Source: an uncultured Bacteroidales bacterium (lineage in GTDB: Bacteria; Bacteroidota; Bacteroidia; Bacteroidales; Paludibacteraceae). Taken from it: 28,956 nt of DNA. Within the stretch, counting starts at the first letter, position 1. The number at the start of each line of letters is the position of its first letter. Made by a program: the position numbers and the translations under genes. Shown here piece by piece: positions 8,169 through 16,024 of the stretch. The notes below the pieces were generated by a model that saw nothing but the letters and a program-made list of their open reading frames with translations, was not told where the DNA came from and made no database searches. The stretch is taken from contig CALGHE010000117.1 of the NCBI GenBank assembly GCA_937915765.1, positions 1-28,956 of the forward strand, given 5' to 3'.

Positions 8169-9161
8169 TTACTCCTCGTTCAAAGTAACACGTTTGAATG
8201 CAGTAACAGTCAAAGTCTTAGAAGCAGAAGCAAGGTACTGAGCAACAGAAATCTTCTGGTCCTTGATGAACGCCTGGTTCAACAAAGTCTGTTCCTTGTA
8301 AATCTTCTGGATACGACCGTTAACGATGTTTTCAATCATGTTCATGTTCAAGCTAGCAGCTGCAGCAGCAGACTCCTTCGCGATAATTTCGCGAGCCTTA
8401 GCAGCATCTTCAGCTGTAATCCAGCCCTTGCTCATGTTAGACTCGATGTGAGCCTCTGTGTCAACGTGAGCAGGATTGATTCCAGCCTTAGACAAAGCGT
8501 TGTCCACCTTCTTCTGAATCTGTTCAGCCTTAGTCTTTTCAGTAGCCACTTCACGTTCGTTAGCAACATATTCAGCAGAAACGCCCTCTTCGTTGATAGC
8601 GATAGGGTTCATAGCAGCCACCTGCATAGCAACATCCTTCATCACCTGATTGTCAACACCAGCTTCGTTGAAAGCAACGATAGTAGCAAGTTTGTTACCA
8701 GGGTGGATGTAAGAGATTACAGAAGCGCCTTCGATGTGCTCGTACATATCAAGCTCCATCTTTTCGCCAGTGATACCAGAACGGTCAGTAACAAGCTGAG
8801 CCACAGTGCTATCACCTATTTTAGAATTATTCAAAGAATCCAAGTCAGCAGCCTTAGACTCGATTGCGCAATTAAGAATATCCTTAGTCAAAGCGATGAA
8901 ATCAGCGTTCTTTGCAACAAAGTCAGTTTCGCACTTCAACGCAAGCACAGCAGCGTAGCCGTCCTTGATGTCAGCCAACACGCAACCTTCTGCAGCGTCA
9001 CGGTCGCTTCTCTTAGCAGCAACAGCCTGACCCTTCTTACGGATGATAGCCATAGCCTCTTCAAAGTTACCGTTAGCCTCGTTAAGCGCGTTTTTGCAGT
9101 CCATCATACCTGCACCAGTCATTGAGCGTAGTTTGCTGATATCAGCCAATGTAACAGCCAT
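8169..9161 (-). CDS. tsf: Translation elongation factor Ts
   Basis: EF-Ts catalyses GDP/GTP exchange on EF-Tu in the cytoplasm. The 330-residue protein has the N-terminal UBA-like segment (ISKLRSMTGAGMMDCKNAL, about 7-25), the nucleotide-exchange signature KCETDFVAKN (about 76-85, with the TDF triad contacting EF-Tu), a core domain and a helical C-terminal extension. The length is normal for Bacteroidota. It follows rpsB by 86 bp and is the last gene before a strong terminator. The first codons MAVTLADISKL match family starts. Confidence 0.97.
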   Translation of the reverse strand: MAVTLADISKLRSMTGAGMMDCKNALNEANGNFEEAMAIIRKKGQAVAAKRSDRDAAEGCVLADIKDGYAAVLALKCETDFVAKNADFIALTKDILNCAIESKAADLDSLNNSKIGDSTVAQLVTDRSGITGEKMELDMYEHIEGASVISYIHPGNKLATIVAFNEAGVDNQVMKDVAMQVAAMNPIAINEEGVSAEYVANEREVATEKTKAEQIQKKVDNALSKAGINPAHVDTEAHIESNMSKGWITAEDAAKAREIIAKESAAAAASLNMNMIENIVNGRIQKIYKEQTLLNQAFIKDQKISVAQYLASASKTLTVTAFKRVTLNEE

Positions 9162-9247
9162 AATATCTATTTTAAAAAGTTTCTATGAATGAATAAATAA
9201 AATGTAAAGTCCCTTAGATAAAGAGACTTTACAAAAATATCGAAAAA

Positions 9248-10033
9248 TTACTCAGCGCTAGCTTCTTTAGCTTTCTTAGCGCCTCTTGCTTTTCTTTCTT
9301 TCTTTTCAGCAGGAGCTTCTGCAGCTTCGTTTTCCTGCTTTTCAGCCTTTCTTTCTTCAAGACCTTCCTTGATAGCCGAGTTAACAGCCGACAAGATAAC
9401 TTCGATAGACTTTGTTGCGTCATCGTTAGCAGGGATTACAAAGTCAACGCTGTCTGGGTTAGAGTTAGTATCAACGATACCGAACACAGGGATACCCAAG
9501 CGCTTAGCCTCTTTCACTGCGATGTTTTCCTTCAACACGTCGATAACGAACAAAGCAGAAGGAAGGCGAGTCAAGTCAGCGATAGAACCAAGGTTCTTGT
9601 CCAGCTTAGCTCTCTGACGAGAAATCTGAAGTTTTTCTCTCTTAGACAGGTTATCGAAAGTTCCGTCGTTAGACATTTTATCGATTGAAGCCATCTTCTT
9701 AACAGCCTTTCTGATAGTAGGGAAGTTAGTAAGCATACCACCAGCCCAACGTTCAGTAATGTAAGGCATTGAGACCTCTGTAGCCTTGTCAGCCACAATC
9801 TGCTTCGCCTGTTTCTTTGTAGCCACAAAGAGAATTTTCTTGCCCGATTTTGCAATCTGTTTCAACGCGGCAGCAGCCTCGTCTATCTTAATTACAGTTT
9901 TGTGAAGATCAATAATGTGGATACCGTTACGTTCCATGAAGATATATGGAGCCATTGCCGGATTCCATTTTCTCTTAAGGTGTCCAAAGTGACAACCTGC
10001 TTCTAATAACTCATCAAAATTAGTTCTTGACAT
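9248..10033 (-). CDS. rpsB: 30S ribosomal protein S2
   Basis: S2 binds the 30S head-body junction near S1 (or its substitute) and is needed for initiation. The 261-residue protein starts MSRTNFDELLEAGCHFGHLKRKWNP and contains ERNGIHIIDLHKT, FVATKKQAK, ERWAGGMLTNF and IPVFGIVDTNSNP, all diagnostic for S2. The last 40 residues are a Lys/Glu/Ala-rich tail, as in other Bacteroidota. It is the third gene of the operon. The 143-bp gap to rpsI holds a hairpin. Confidence 0.97.
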   Translation of the reverse strand: MSRTNFDELLEAGCHFGHLKRKWNPAMAPYIFMERNGIHIIDLHKTVIKIDEAAAALKQIAKSGKKILFVATKKQAKQIVADKATEVSMPYITERWAGGMLTNFPTIRKAVKKMASIDKMSNDGTFDNLSKREKLQISRQRAKLDKNLGSIADLTRLPSALFVIDVLKENIAVKEAKRLGIPVFGIVDTNSNPDSVDFVIPANDDATKSIEVILSAVNSAIKEGLEERKAEKQENEAAEAPAEKKERKARGAKKAKEASAE

Positions 10034-10075
10034 TTTCTTTTTCTTTTTAAATCGTTTACATTCTGTTTTTAAGTC

Positions 10076-10108
10076 AACAGCACAGTAGTCTTTCGAGTCT
10101 ATGCTGTT
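10076..10108 (-). other. Hairpin in the rpsI-rpsB gap
   Basis: AACAGCA (10076-10082) pairs perfectly with TGCTGTT (10102-10108) around a 19-base loop, 43 bases before the rpsB start. It could be a leader structure controlling rpsB-tsf, as ribosomal-protein genes often have autoregulatory leaders, or a processing site. I do not recognise a named leader family here. Confidence 0.3.
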
Positions 10109-10176
10109 TAGATACTAAACGCAATCTCATGAGAAGCCGGCGCAATAAAATACGCAGCCTCGCCCAAGGACTAACG

Positions 10177-10563
10177 TTAACGCTTGCTGAACTGGAATCT
10201 CTTTCTTGCTTTTGGACGTCCTGGTTTCTTACGTTCAACTTCGCGAGGGTCGCGAGTCATGAAACCTTCCGCCTTAAGAGCAGGCTTGTTTTCAGCGTCG
10301 ATTTTCACAAGAGCACGAGCGATAGCAAGACGCAACGCTTCAGCTTGACCCTTGTAACCTCCACCGTTAAGAGTTACCTTGATGTTATACTGTTCTGCAA
10401 CCCCAAGCTTTGACAGCGGTTGCTTAACTACATACTGCAAAATTCCAGAAGGGAAATAAACCGCAAGGTCTTTCTTGTTGATAGTAATCTGACCGTTTCC
10501 TTCCTGCACGTAAACACGAGCTACTGCAGCTTTTCTTCTACCAATGGCATTAACTACTTCCAT
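10177..10563 (-). CDS. rpsI: 30S ribosomal protein S9
   Basis: The 128-residue protein begins MEVVNAIGRRKAAVARVYV and contains LNGGGYKGQAEALRLAIARAL, both hallmarks of S9. It ends in the basic tail KARKRFQFSKR that reaches the P-site tRNA. It is separated from rplM by only 5 bp, the usual rplM-rpsI pair. Confidence 0.97.
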   Translation of the reverse strand: MEVVNAIGRRKAAVARVYVQEGNGQITINKKDLAVYFPSGILQYVVKQPLSKLGVAEQYNIKVTLNGGGYKGQAEALRLAIARALVKIDAENKPALKAEGFMTRDPREVERKKPGRPKARKRFQFSKR

Positions 10564-10568
10564 GCTAA

Positions 10569-11024
10569 TTACTTAATTGAGTTTAAATCTAATTCTTTTG
10601 GTTGCTGTGCTTCATGCTTATGTTCTGAACCTCCATAAACATATAGGTTGCTGAGAAGAACACTTCCAAGACGGTTCTTAGGGAGCATACCCTTAACAAC
10701 TTTCTTGATAAGTTTCTCTGGGCTCTTAGCCAAAAGCTCGCCCGGAGTTGTTTCTCTCTGACCACCAGGATAACCAGTGTATCTCAAGTAAACACGGTCT
10801 GTAGCCTTGTTGCCTGTAATTTTAATCTTATCTGCGTTGATAATGATAACGTTATCACCGCAATCCACGTGTGGAGTGAAGTTTGGCTTGTACTTGCCTC
10901 TCAAAAGTTTTGCAACCTTTGAGCCCATACGTCCCAACACCTGGTCTGTGGCGTCAATAATGACCCACTCCTTCTTTACTGTTGCTTTGTTAGCAGAAAT
11001 GGTTTTGTAACTTAAAGTATCCAC
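10569..11024 (-). CDS. rplM: 50S ribosomal protein L13
   Basis: L13 is an early assembly protein of the large subunit. The 151-residue sequence starts MDTLSYKTISANKATVKKEW and shows VIIDATDQVLGRMGSKVAK, CGDNVIIINADKI, TGYPGG and KGMLPKNRLG, all typical for L13. It is the first gene of the rplM-rpsI-rpsB-tsf operon, with a promoter-like sequence about 110 bases upstream. Confidence 0.97.
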   Translation of the reverse strand: MDTLSYKTISANKATVKKEWVIIDATDQVLGRMGSKVAKLLRGKYKPNFTPHVDCGDNVIIINADKIKITGNKATDRVYLRYTGYPGGQRETTPGELLAKSPEKLIKKVVKGMLPKNRLGSVLLSNLYVYGGSEHKHEAQQPKELDLNSIK

Positions 11025-11067
11025 TGCTTTAATTTTTTTAATTGTTAATTAATCATTCACTTGGCCA

Positions 11068-11079
11068 GCCCATTCGGGC
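11068..11079 (-). promoter_or_regulatory. Small GC hairpin in the rplM leader
   Basis: GCCC-GAAT-GGGC forms a tight tetraloop hairpin 44 to 55 bases before the rplM start, inside the leader predicted from the upstream promoter. It stands out in AT-rich sequence and could be part of a ribosomal-protein leader. This is inference only. Confidence 0.35.
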
Positions 11080-11130
11080 AAAACAGACTGACCTATTCGC
11101 TCTTAACGAAATGGATAATAATTCAGGTCG

Positions 11131-11161
11131 CAAAGATATACATTTTTTTCTTTACTGAAAA
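11131..11161 (-). promoter_or_regulatory. Candidate promoter of the rplM operon
   Basis: On the minus strand, TATCTTTG (complement of 11131-11138) is a perfect -7 box. TTTT (complement of 11158-11161) lies 19 bases upstream as an imperfect -33 box. The leader would be about 100 bases. The rest of 11025-11330 is AT-rich with no gene. Confidence 0.55.
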
Positions 11162-11275
11162 GTTTTCCGCTTTTTTTATTCGAAAAATATTCTCCAAATC
11201 CCTCAATTTCTTTCATTTATGATTAACCTACAACAAATATCGTCCAAATCTGTGCAATTTTTGAATTAAATTTGT

Positions 11276-11283
11276 TACATTTG
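11276..11283 (+). promoter_or_regulatory. Candidate -7 box of the Rpn-like gene
   Basis: TACATTTG is a perfect Bacteroidota -7 box about 80 bases before the chosen start. No good -33 TTTG is seen at the expected distance, so this is tentative. Confidence 0.35.
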
Positions 11284-11363
11284 CATCACAAAAACTGAAA
11301 GCTGCTACTATTAAATTAGGCTAAGACAATTTGATATGGCAGTGTAAAAAAAAGAAGAAGTCT

Positions 11364-12305
11364 ATGTTTATTAGGTATCTTGATCCGAAAGCGGATCTTA
11401 CTTTTAAGAAAATTTTCGGCGAGCACAAGGATCTGGTCATCAGTTTCCTTAACGCCATGATTACGTTTGAAGACAAAGCAAAAATCGAGTCGGTCGAGTA
11501 TCTCTCTCCGGAAATGATTCCGGACACTCCCATGAAGAAGTATTCGATTGTGGACGTGATGTGCAAGGACGAATTTGGCAGGCTGTTCATCGTGGAGATG
11601 CAGATGATATGGACTCCCGAGTTCAAAGAGCGCATACTGAGGAACACTGCAAAGGCTTACAGCAACCAGCTTCCTGCCGGAGTTGAGTACGGAGAATGCA
11701 AGCCGGTCTATTCGCTTTGTTTAATCAACGAAGCGGTTTACAAAGACGACGAAGAGTTCTATCATCATTTTGTGCTGACAGACAAGACAAACGGCAACAG
11801 AATCCTTGACGGGTTGAACATAATATTCATCGAGTTGCCAAAATTCAAGGCTGATTCCGTCTCCGACCGCAAAATGCAGGTGCTGTGGCTTAGATTCCTG
11901 ACTGAGATTAACGAATCGACGTTCGAGATTCCGTCTGAGTTTACAGAAAACAAGGAGATTTCCAAAGCTTTGGAAATCGTCAAAGGCTTTGCCTTTAGCG
12001 ACAAACAAATGCTGACCTATTATAAATTCTGGGACACTGTTGCTGTGGCCAAATTGTTCGACAAAGACTATGTGGAGGCTAGAAGCATGAAACGCGGCTT
12101 AGAAAAAGGGTTACGGCAAGGTTTAAAGCAAGGTATCGAACAAGGTATCGCTCAAGGAATTGAGCAAGGTATCGAGCAAGGTATAAAAATCTCAACTATC
12201 GAGACTGCAAAAAAGATGTTGTCAAAAGGCATCGAAATTGAATCTATCGCAGACATAACGGGATTATCTACAGATGAGATACTAAGTTTAAGGCAAGATT
12301 TATAG
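11364..12305 (+). CDS. Rpn family PD-(D/E)XK nuclease/transposase-like protein
   Basis: The chosen start MFIRYLDPKADLTFKKIFG gives 313 residues. An upstream in-frame ATG at 11331 would add MIWQCKKKKKS, which is unlike the family. The N-terminal region carries the PDDEXK_2 nuclease motifs: DLTFKKIFG, VDVMCKDEFGRLFIVEMQM (catalytic Asp and Glu-x-Gln), and a middle EYGECKPVYSLCLIN strand. Rpn proteins are DNA endonucleases linked to recombination and phage defence. They are abundant and often multicopy in Bacteroidota. The C-terminal part has a run of Gly-x-x-Gln units and a short helical tail. It is convergent with the U32 gene and shares a terminator hairpin with it. Confidence 0.8.
   Translation: MFIRYLDPKADLTFKKIFGEHKDLVISFLNAMITFEDKAKIESVEYLSPEMIPDTPMKKYSIVDVMCKDEFGRLFIVEMQMIWTPEFKERILRNTAKAYSNQLPAGVEYGECKPVYSLCLINEAVYKDDEEFYHHFVLTDKTNGNRILDGLNIIFIELPKFKADSVSDRKMQVLWLRFLTEINESTFEIPSEFTENKEISKALEIVKGFAFSDKQMLTYYKFWDTVAVAKLFDKDYVEARSMKRGLEKGLRQGLKQGIEQGIAQGIEQGIEQGIKISTIETAKKMLSKGIEIESIADITGLSTDEILSLRQDL
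12096..12185 (+). repeat. 12-bp tandem repeats coding (G-I-E/A-Q)n
   Basis: About seven units of the form CAAGGTATCGAA encode GLRQGLKQGIEQGIAQ and further copies inside the Rpn-like gene. Such Gly-Gln repeats are frequent near the C-terminus of this family. They can vary in number by slippage without breaking the frame. Confidence 0.75.
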
Positions 12306-12324
12306 AAGTTGACATTAAATTCAA

Positions 12325-12357
12325 AGGCTGCTCGTCTCCATTACGGAACAGCAGCCT
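12325..12357. terminator. Shared terminator between Rpn-like and U32 genes
   Basis: AGGCTGCT (12325-12332) and AGCAGCCT (12350-12357) form a perfect 8-bp stem in the 83-bp convergent gap. It is followed by ATTTT on the plus strand and TTTG on the minus strand, so it may stop both transcripts. Confidence 0.55.
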
Positions 12358-12388
12358 ATTTTCTAAAACAAATTCTCACAAGTTTCGT

Positions 12389-14203
12389 TCAAATTGTCCT
12401 TATCAGCATTTCGCAATTCTTACAATCGAACTCCAGCTTGAACTTGTCTCCCTTATTGCTTAGCAGACTCAACGGTTCCTTTGGTCCTTTGCCACCTTGC
12501 TTTGGACAATAGCCCAAGCTAAACTTTATGCAGTGTTTGCAACGCATCAATTCGGCATTTGAGACCGGACTGCTTTCAAACGACCTCGCAATCTTTGACA
12601 CGCCATGACTCTTGTAAAAATCTGCAGCTTTCGAATTGTGCACATTTCCCCGGTAATCCAACTCTGTTTTCACGTGCTGATGACTAGTTTGCGGGAACGC
12701 CCCTTCCCCTCTACTTCTTTTTCTCTCCCGCTCTTCTTCTAACTGTTCCACAAGCTGGCGTCGCCATTCTGACAACACTCCTGCCGGTATAAAATACATT
12801 TTGTCAGTCTGCAAGTCAACGTTATCCACCTCGTAAATAGTGTTGCCGGTCTTTGCCAATTGCGTCACAATTACGTCCCGTGCCTTATCCTTATTCTGAG
12901 CCTCAACTTTTTCAGCCTGCACTTTCAAAGACACTTTGCAGCCATCTTCGCATATCGCATCTAAAACGAATCCGCCTTCTATCTCTGCAAAAGTTATGTT
13001 CACACTAACTTTACGGACGGCCGACTTCTTAGACAATACTTTTTCAAACTGATGGTCGTAATTCCGGAAAATAGCCGTGCCTCTCTTTATATAAACCTTC
13101 TCCGACGGAAACAAAACATTTCCTTCCGCCCGGTTCACCTTGAATCCCGCAAATTCACCTTGTTCGTTCATATATGCGAACCCGTCGCCGTTAGACATTT
13201 TCAAATCCGTCGCCACCTTCAGAGAGGTTGCTGTCACATCTGTGACTATTCCGACATACTCTCCCTTTGACTTAGGCGTGTCAAACGCGCCAATGTCCGC
13301 ACTCCTTCCTTTCGTGAAATATGCAGTAAAGCCTCTGTGAAACGATTTTTCCAACTTTGGCTCAAACAGATACGTACAATTGCCGGACGACGCTTTTTTA
13401 CAGTCTGGCAACCCTTCGAGCAAAGCATCCAGCTTCTGTCTGTAATAGGCAGTGACATTTTTCACATAAGAAATATCTTTAAGCCTGCCTTCTATCTTTA
13501 GAGACGAGACCCCCGCTTCTATCAAATCTCTGAGCGAGTCCGAAAGATTAAAATCCTTCAAAGAAAGAAGGTGCTTGTTCCTCACGACCACACGGTTTTC
13601 CGCATCATATAGAGAATACGGCAAACGGCAAAGCTGAGCGCACACGCCTCTGTTCGCGCTACGTCCACATACCGCCTGGCTCAAATAACACTGTCCGCTG
13701 TACGAAACGCACAAAGCGCCATGCACAAACGCCTCCAGTTTCACCTTGGTTTGCGCAGAAATCTGCCTGATCTGTTCAAAAGAGAGCTCTCTTGCCAGCA
13801 CAACCTGGTCAAACCCCGCTTCTTCCAAGAACTTCACCTTTTCTACCGAACGATTATCCATTTGAGTGCTCGCATGCAAAGCTATCGGCGGCAAGTCAAG
13901 TTGAGTAATTCCCATATCCTGCACAATCAGAGCGTCCGCGCCAGCCTCATAGACCTGCCTTATCATCTTCTCCGCCTCCGACAGTTCTTTATCCGTCAAA
14001 ATTGTATTCAACGCCACATAAACCTTAGCACGAAAACGGTGAGCATAGCACGCAAGCCTCTCTATATCCTCCACAGAATTTCCAACCGCCGCCCTTGCCC
14101 CAAATTTTGGAGCACCTATGTAAACCGCATCGGCTCCATGGTTCACAGCCTCTATGCCATGCTCCGCGCTTTTTGCCGGAGACAACAGTTCCACAACCCT
14201 CAT
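12389..14203 (-). CDS. rlhA: U32 family protein, probable 23S rRNA C2501 hydroxylation protein
   Basis: The 604-residue protein starts MRVVELLSPAKSAEHGIEAV, the TIM-barrel opening of the U32 family (LSPAG...A...GADAVYIG). It contains FVHGALCVSYSGQCYLS and then a cysteine cluster (Cys172, 179, 188, 192; NRGVCAQLCR), expected to hold a redox cofactor. The length and the long middle domain match the RlhA/YdcP branch (with DUF3656) rather than the shorter TrhP branch. In E. coli RlhA is needed for hydroxylation of 23S rRNA C2501. Older annotations call it collagenase or peptidase U32. The C-terminus has extra Cys pairs (CKHC...C, CKNC) that may bind metal. It starts 12 bp after the metA stop, so it is co-transcribed with metA. 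Confidence 0.72.
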   Translation of the reverse strand: MRVVELLSPAKSAEHGIEAVNHGADAVYIGAPKFGARAAVGNSVEDIERLACYAHRFRAKVYVALNTILTDKELSEAEKMIRQVYEAGADALIVQDMGITQLDLPPIALHASTQMDNRSVEKVKFLEEAGFDQVVLARELSFEQIRQISAQTKVKLEAFVHGALCVSYSGQCYLSQAVCGRSANRGVCAQLCRLPYSLYDAENRVVVRNKHLLSLKDFNLSDSLRDLIEAGVSSLKIEGRLKDISYVKNVTAYYRQKLDALLEGLPDCKKASSGNCTYLFEPKLEKSFHRGFTAYFTKGRSADIGAFDTPKSKGEYVGIVTDVTATSLKVATDLKMSNGDGFAYMNEQGEFAGFKVNRAEGNVLFPSEKVYIKRGTAIFRNYDHQFEKVLSKKSAVRKVSVNITFAEIEGGFVLDAICEDGCKVSLKVQAEKVEAQNKDKARDVIVTQLAKTGNTIYEVDNVDLQTDKMYFIPAGVLSEWRRQLVEQLEEERERKRSRGEGAFPQTSHQHVKTELDYRGNVHNSKAADFYKSHGVSKIARSFESSPVSNAELMRCKHCIKFSLGYCPKQGGKGPKEPLSLLSNKGDKFKLEFDCKNCEMLIRTI

Positions 14204-14215
14204 TCCGCAACGATC

Positions 14216-15139
14216 TTAGTGAATCTGTCCTATATCATAAGGTGTCTTCTGATAGACAAAATAGTTCAGCCAGTTGGAGAACAGCAGATTAGCATGACCT
14301 CGCCAACGCACCAGCGGAGCATTGTCCGGATTATCCTCTTTATAATAATTTTTAGGCATATCGATAGGCAGCCCCTTGTCCAGATCTCGACGATATTCGG
14401 TGTCCAGCGTGTTTGCCGCATACTCCGAGTGCCCTGTCACGAAGAACTCCCTGCCGCCCCTGGCCATAACCATATATACACCAGCCTCTTCCGATTCAGA
14501 TATTATGGACAGTTCCTGATTTTTCTGAATATCCTCTCTGCGCACCTCCGAATTTCGGCTGTGCGGCACACAAAACACATCGTCAAACCCTCTGAAAATA
14601 GGATTCCTGCTGGCCTCTTTGGACACAGTATGCTCAAATATGCCAAACATTTTTTTGTCTAATTTGTACTTCGGCACTCCGTAATAATGATAAAGTCCAG
14701 CCTGCGCCGCCCAGCAGATGAAGAAGGTTGACGTGACGTGCGTCCTTGCCCAGTCAAATATCTCGCATATTTCAGGCCAATAGTTAACCTCCTCAAACTC
14801 AAGGTTCTCCACCGGAGCTCCGGTTATAATCATACCGTCATACTTCTTGTCTCTAAGAGAGTCAAAAGTCTTGTAGAACGCCAGCATGTGCTCTATCGGA
14901 GTATTTTTTGAAGTATGGCTCTTAAGCTGCATAAACTCAAGCTCTATCTGAAGCGGCGTGTTGGACAAAAGGCGGATCAGGTCCGTCTCTGTCGTTATCT
15001 TCAGCGGCATAAGGTTAAGCACCACTATCCGCAGCGGCCTTATGTCCTGACCCGAAGCCTCTTCCGAATCCTTCACAAAAATATTCTCTTCCCTCAACAG
15101 CCTGACCGCAGGCAACTCTATTGGTATATTTAAAGGCAT
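14216..15139 (-). CDS. metA: Homoserine O-acyltransferase MetA, predicted acetyl-CoA type
   Basis: MetA acylates L-homoserine in methionine synthesis. The start MPLNIPIELPAVRLLREENIF is the family N-terminus; an in-frame ATG 42 bases upstream would add a non-conserved leader. From that start, the acyl-accepting Cys is residue 142 (FFICWAAQAG), and GHSEY supplies the catalytic His237 and Glu239. Residue 111 in TGAPVENLEF is Glu. In characterised MetA enzymes Glu at 111 goes with acetyl-CoA and Gly with succinyl-CoA, so this enzyme is predicted to make O-acetylhomoserine. The 307-residue length is usual. I looked for a SAM riboswitch in the 254 bp upstream and did not recognise one. Confidence 0.92.
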   Translation of the reverse strand: MPLNIPIELPAVRLLREENIFVKDSEEASGQDIRPLRIVVLNLMPLKITTETDLIRLLSNTPLQIELEFMQLKSHTSKNTPIEHMLAFYKTFDSLRDKKYDGMIITGAPVENLEFEEVNYWPEICEIFDWARTHVTSTFFICWAAQAGLYHYYGVPKYKLDKKMFGIFEHTVSKEASRNPIFRGFDDVFCVPHSRNSEVRREDIQKNQELSIISESEEAGVYMVMARGGREFFVTGHSEYAANTLDTEYRRDLDKGLPIDMPKNYYKEDNPDNAPLVRWRGHANLLFSNWLNYFVYQKTPYDIGQIH

Positions 15140-15310
15140 AAAATATAATTTTATTAACTTAATCAGAAGTCCCAGCAGCAATCTTCAATAAGCCAGGCCG
15201 ATATGTTCTCGCCCATCATCAATCCAGACTTATGAAACCGCCTTTTTCACTAACAACCGACAAATTACCCCTCATTTCAGAAACAACAAAATAGAAACTT
15301 TTTTGCGCGT

Positions 15311-15340
15311 GAAAGCGCCCTTCGGAAAACAGGCGCTTTC
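15311..15340. terminator. Hairpin between the 123-aa gene and metA
   Basis: GAAAGCGCC (15311-15319) and GGCGCTTTC (15332-15340) form a perfect 9-bp GC-rich stem, 53 bases past the stop of the 123-aa gene. There is no T-run on the minus strand after it, so it is a terminator-like or transcript-end hairpin rather than a textbook terminator. Confidence 0.45.
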
Positions 15341-15393
15341 AAAAATATGAATGAAAGGAAACACGTTGTTTACGCGCAAATATACAAAAAATT

Positions 15394-15765
15394 TCAAACA
15401 GACGTTTCAACCGCCCTCTGAATTATCTCTCCTGCCAAATATCCTGCCCTCTTGCCGTAAGGCTCCGTGCCGTCAGCCTTGCTGATATGACGTTCCAGAC
15501 GCTTCGCCTCATGCAATATCGTGTCCATAAGCTGCGGAAGGGATTCCGAGTTGAACGTGCACACAACCGAACTGCGCGACTCTGAATTCGAGAACGTAAA
15601 TCCGCCGTTCTTACTTCCGCTATGAAAATTAGCAAGACACTCAGACTCTACCTCTCTTGTAGCGCCGGCTCTCACCAAAGCATTGGCAACCTCCTCAACG
15701 CAGAACGCTTCTATGAAGCACTCCACGTGCCAAGCTCCGTTATGTGTGTAAATATAAAATTTCAT
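15394..15765 (-). CDS. Hypothetical protein, 123 residues
   Basis: A soluble, mixed alpha/beta protein without signal peptide or membrane segment. It opens with a strand (MKFYIYTHNGAWHVECF), has a Ser/Asn-rich middle (GGFTFSNSESRSS), then an amphipathic helix (LMDTILHEAKRLERHIS) and a small motif EPYGKRAGYLAGEIIQ. The HEAKR sequence resembles but does not match the HExxH metallopeptidase motif. I do not recognise the family. It stands alone between metA and the divergent repressor gene, at the edge of the accessory region. Confidence 0.6.
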   Translation of the reverse strand: MKFYIYTHNGAWHVECFIEAFCVEEVANALVRAGATREVESECLANFHSGSKNGGFTFSNSESRSSVVCTFNSESLPQLMDTILHEAKRLERHISKADGTEPYGKRAGYLAGEIIQRAVETSV

Positions 15766-15902
15766 ACTCTGCTACTTATAATTAATTAAAACAAAGCGAT
15801 GCAATATCTGCCATGAATTTGTCCCAAAATCATTTGGACACCCCCTCATTATGCAAATTCTTTAGAATCGCCTTTACTTTTTCTCCTTTTTATTTTGCCT
15901 GT

Positions 15903-15953
15903 TAAACATTTTTTTGTTTATTTGCACTGCAAAAATATAAATTGTTTAGACAA
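15903..15953. promoter_or_regulatory. Candidate operator half-sites before the repressor gene
   Basis: The AT-rich gap contains TAAACA (15903-15908), TGTTTA (15915-15920) and the near-palindrome TTGTTTAGACAA (15942-15953), 70 to 120 bases before the start of the XRE-S24 gene. Repeated TGTTTA half-sites near a phage-type repressor suggest autoregulation. The low complexity of the sequence makes this weak. Confidence 0.25.
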
Positions 15954-16024
15954 ATACAAAATAATTTGGATTTTATTTGCTTAAAATGTAAACTTTTTTG
16001 GTTTTTTATTTAAAACCCGAATTT

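Noticed and set aside
8448..9125. Long plus-strand ORF opposite tsf
   Set aside because: It is the antisense of a certain EF-Ts gene, is Ser/Val-rich low-quality sequence, and has no recognisable domain.
13721..14662. 313-codon plus-strand ORF across the rlhA/metA junction
   Set aside because: It lies opposite two well-supported genes and reads as Arg/His/Ser-rich antisense sequence.
15140..15393. SAM riboswitch upstream of metA
   Set aside because: I looked for SAM-I and SAM-II core features on the minus strand and found none; only a plain hairpin is present near 15311-15340.
15394..15765. Zinc metallopeptidase call for the 123-residue protein
   Set aside because: The sequence is HEAKR, not HExxH, and the second His is missing.
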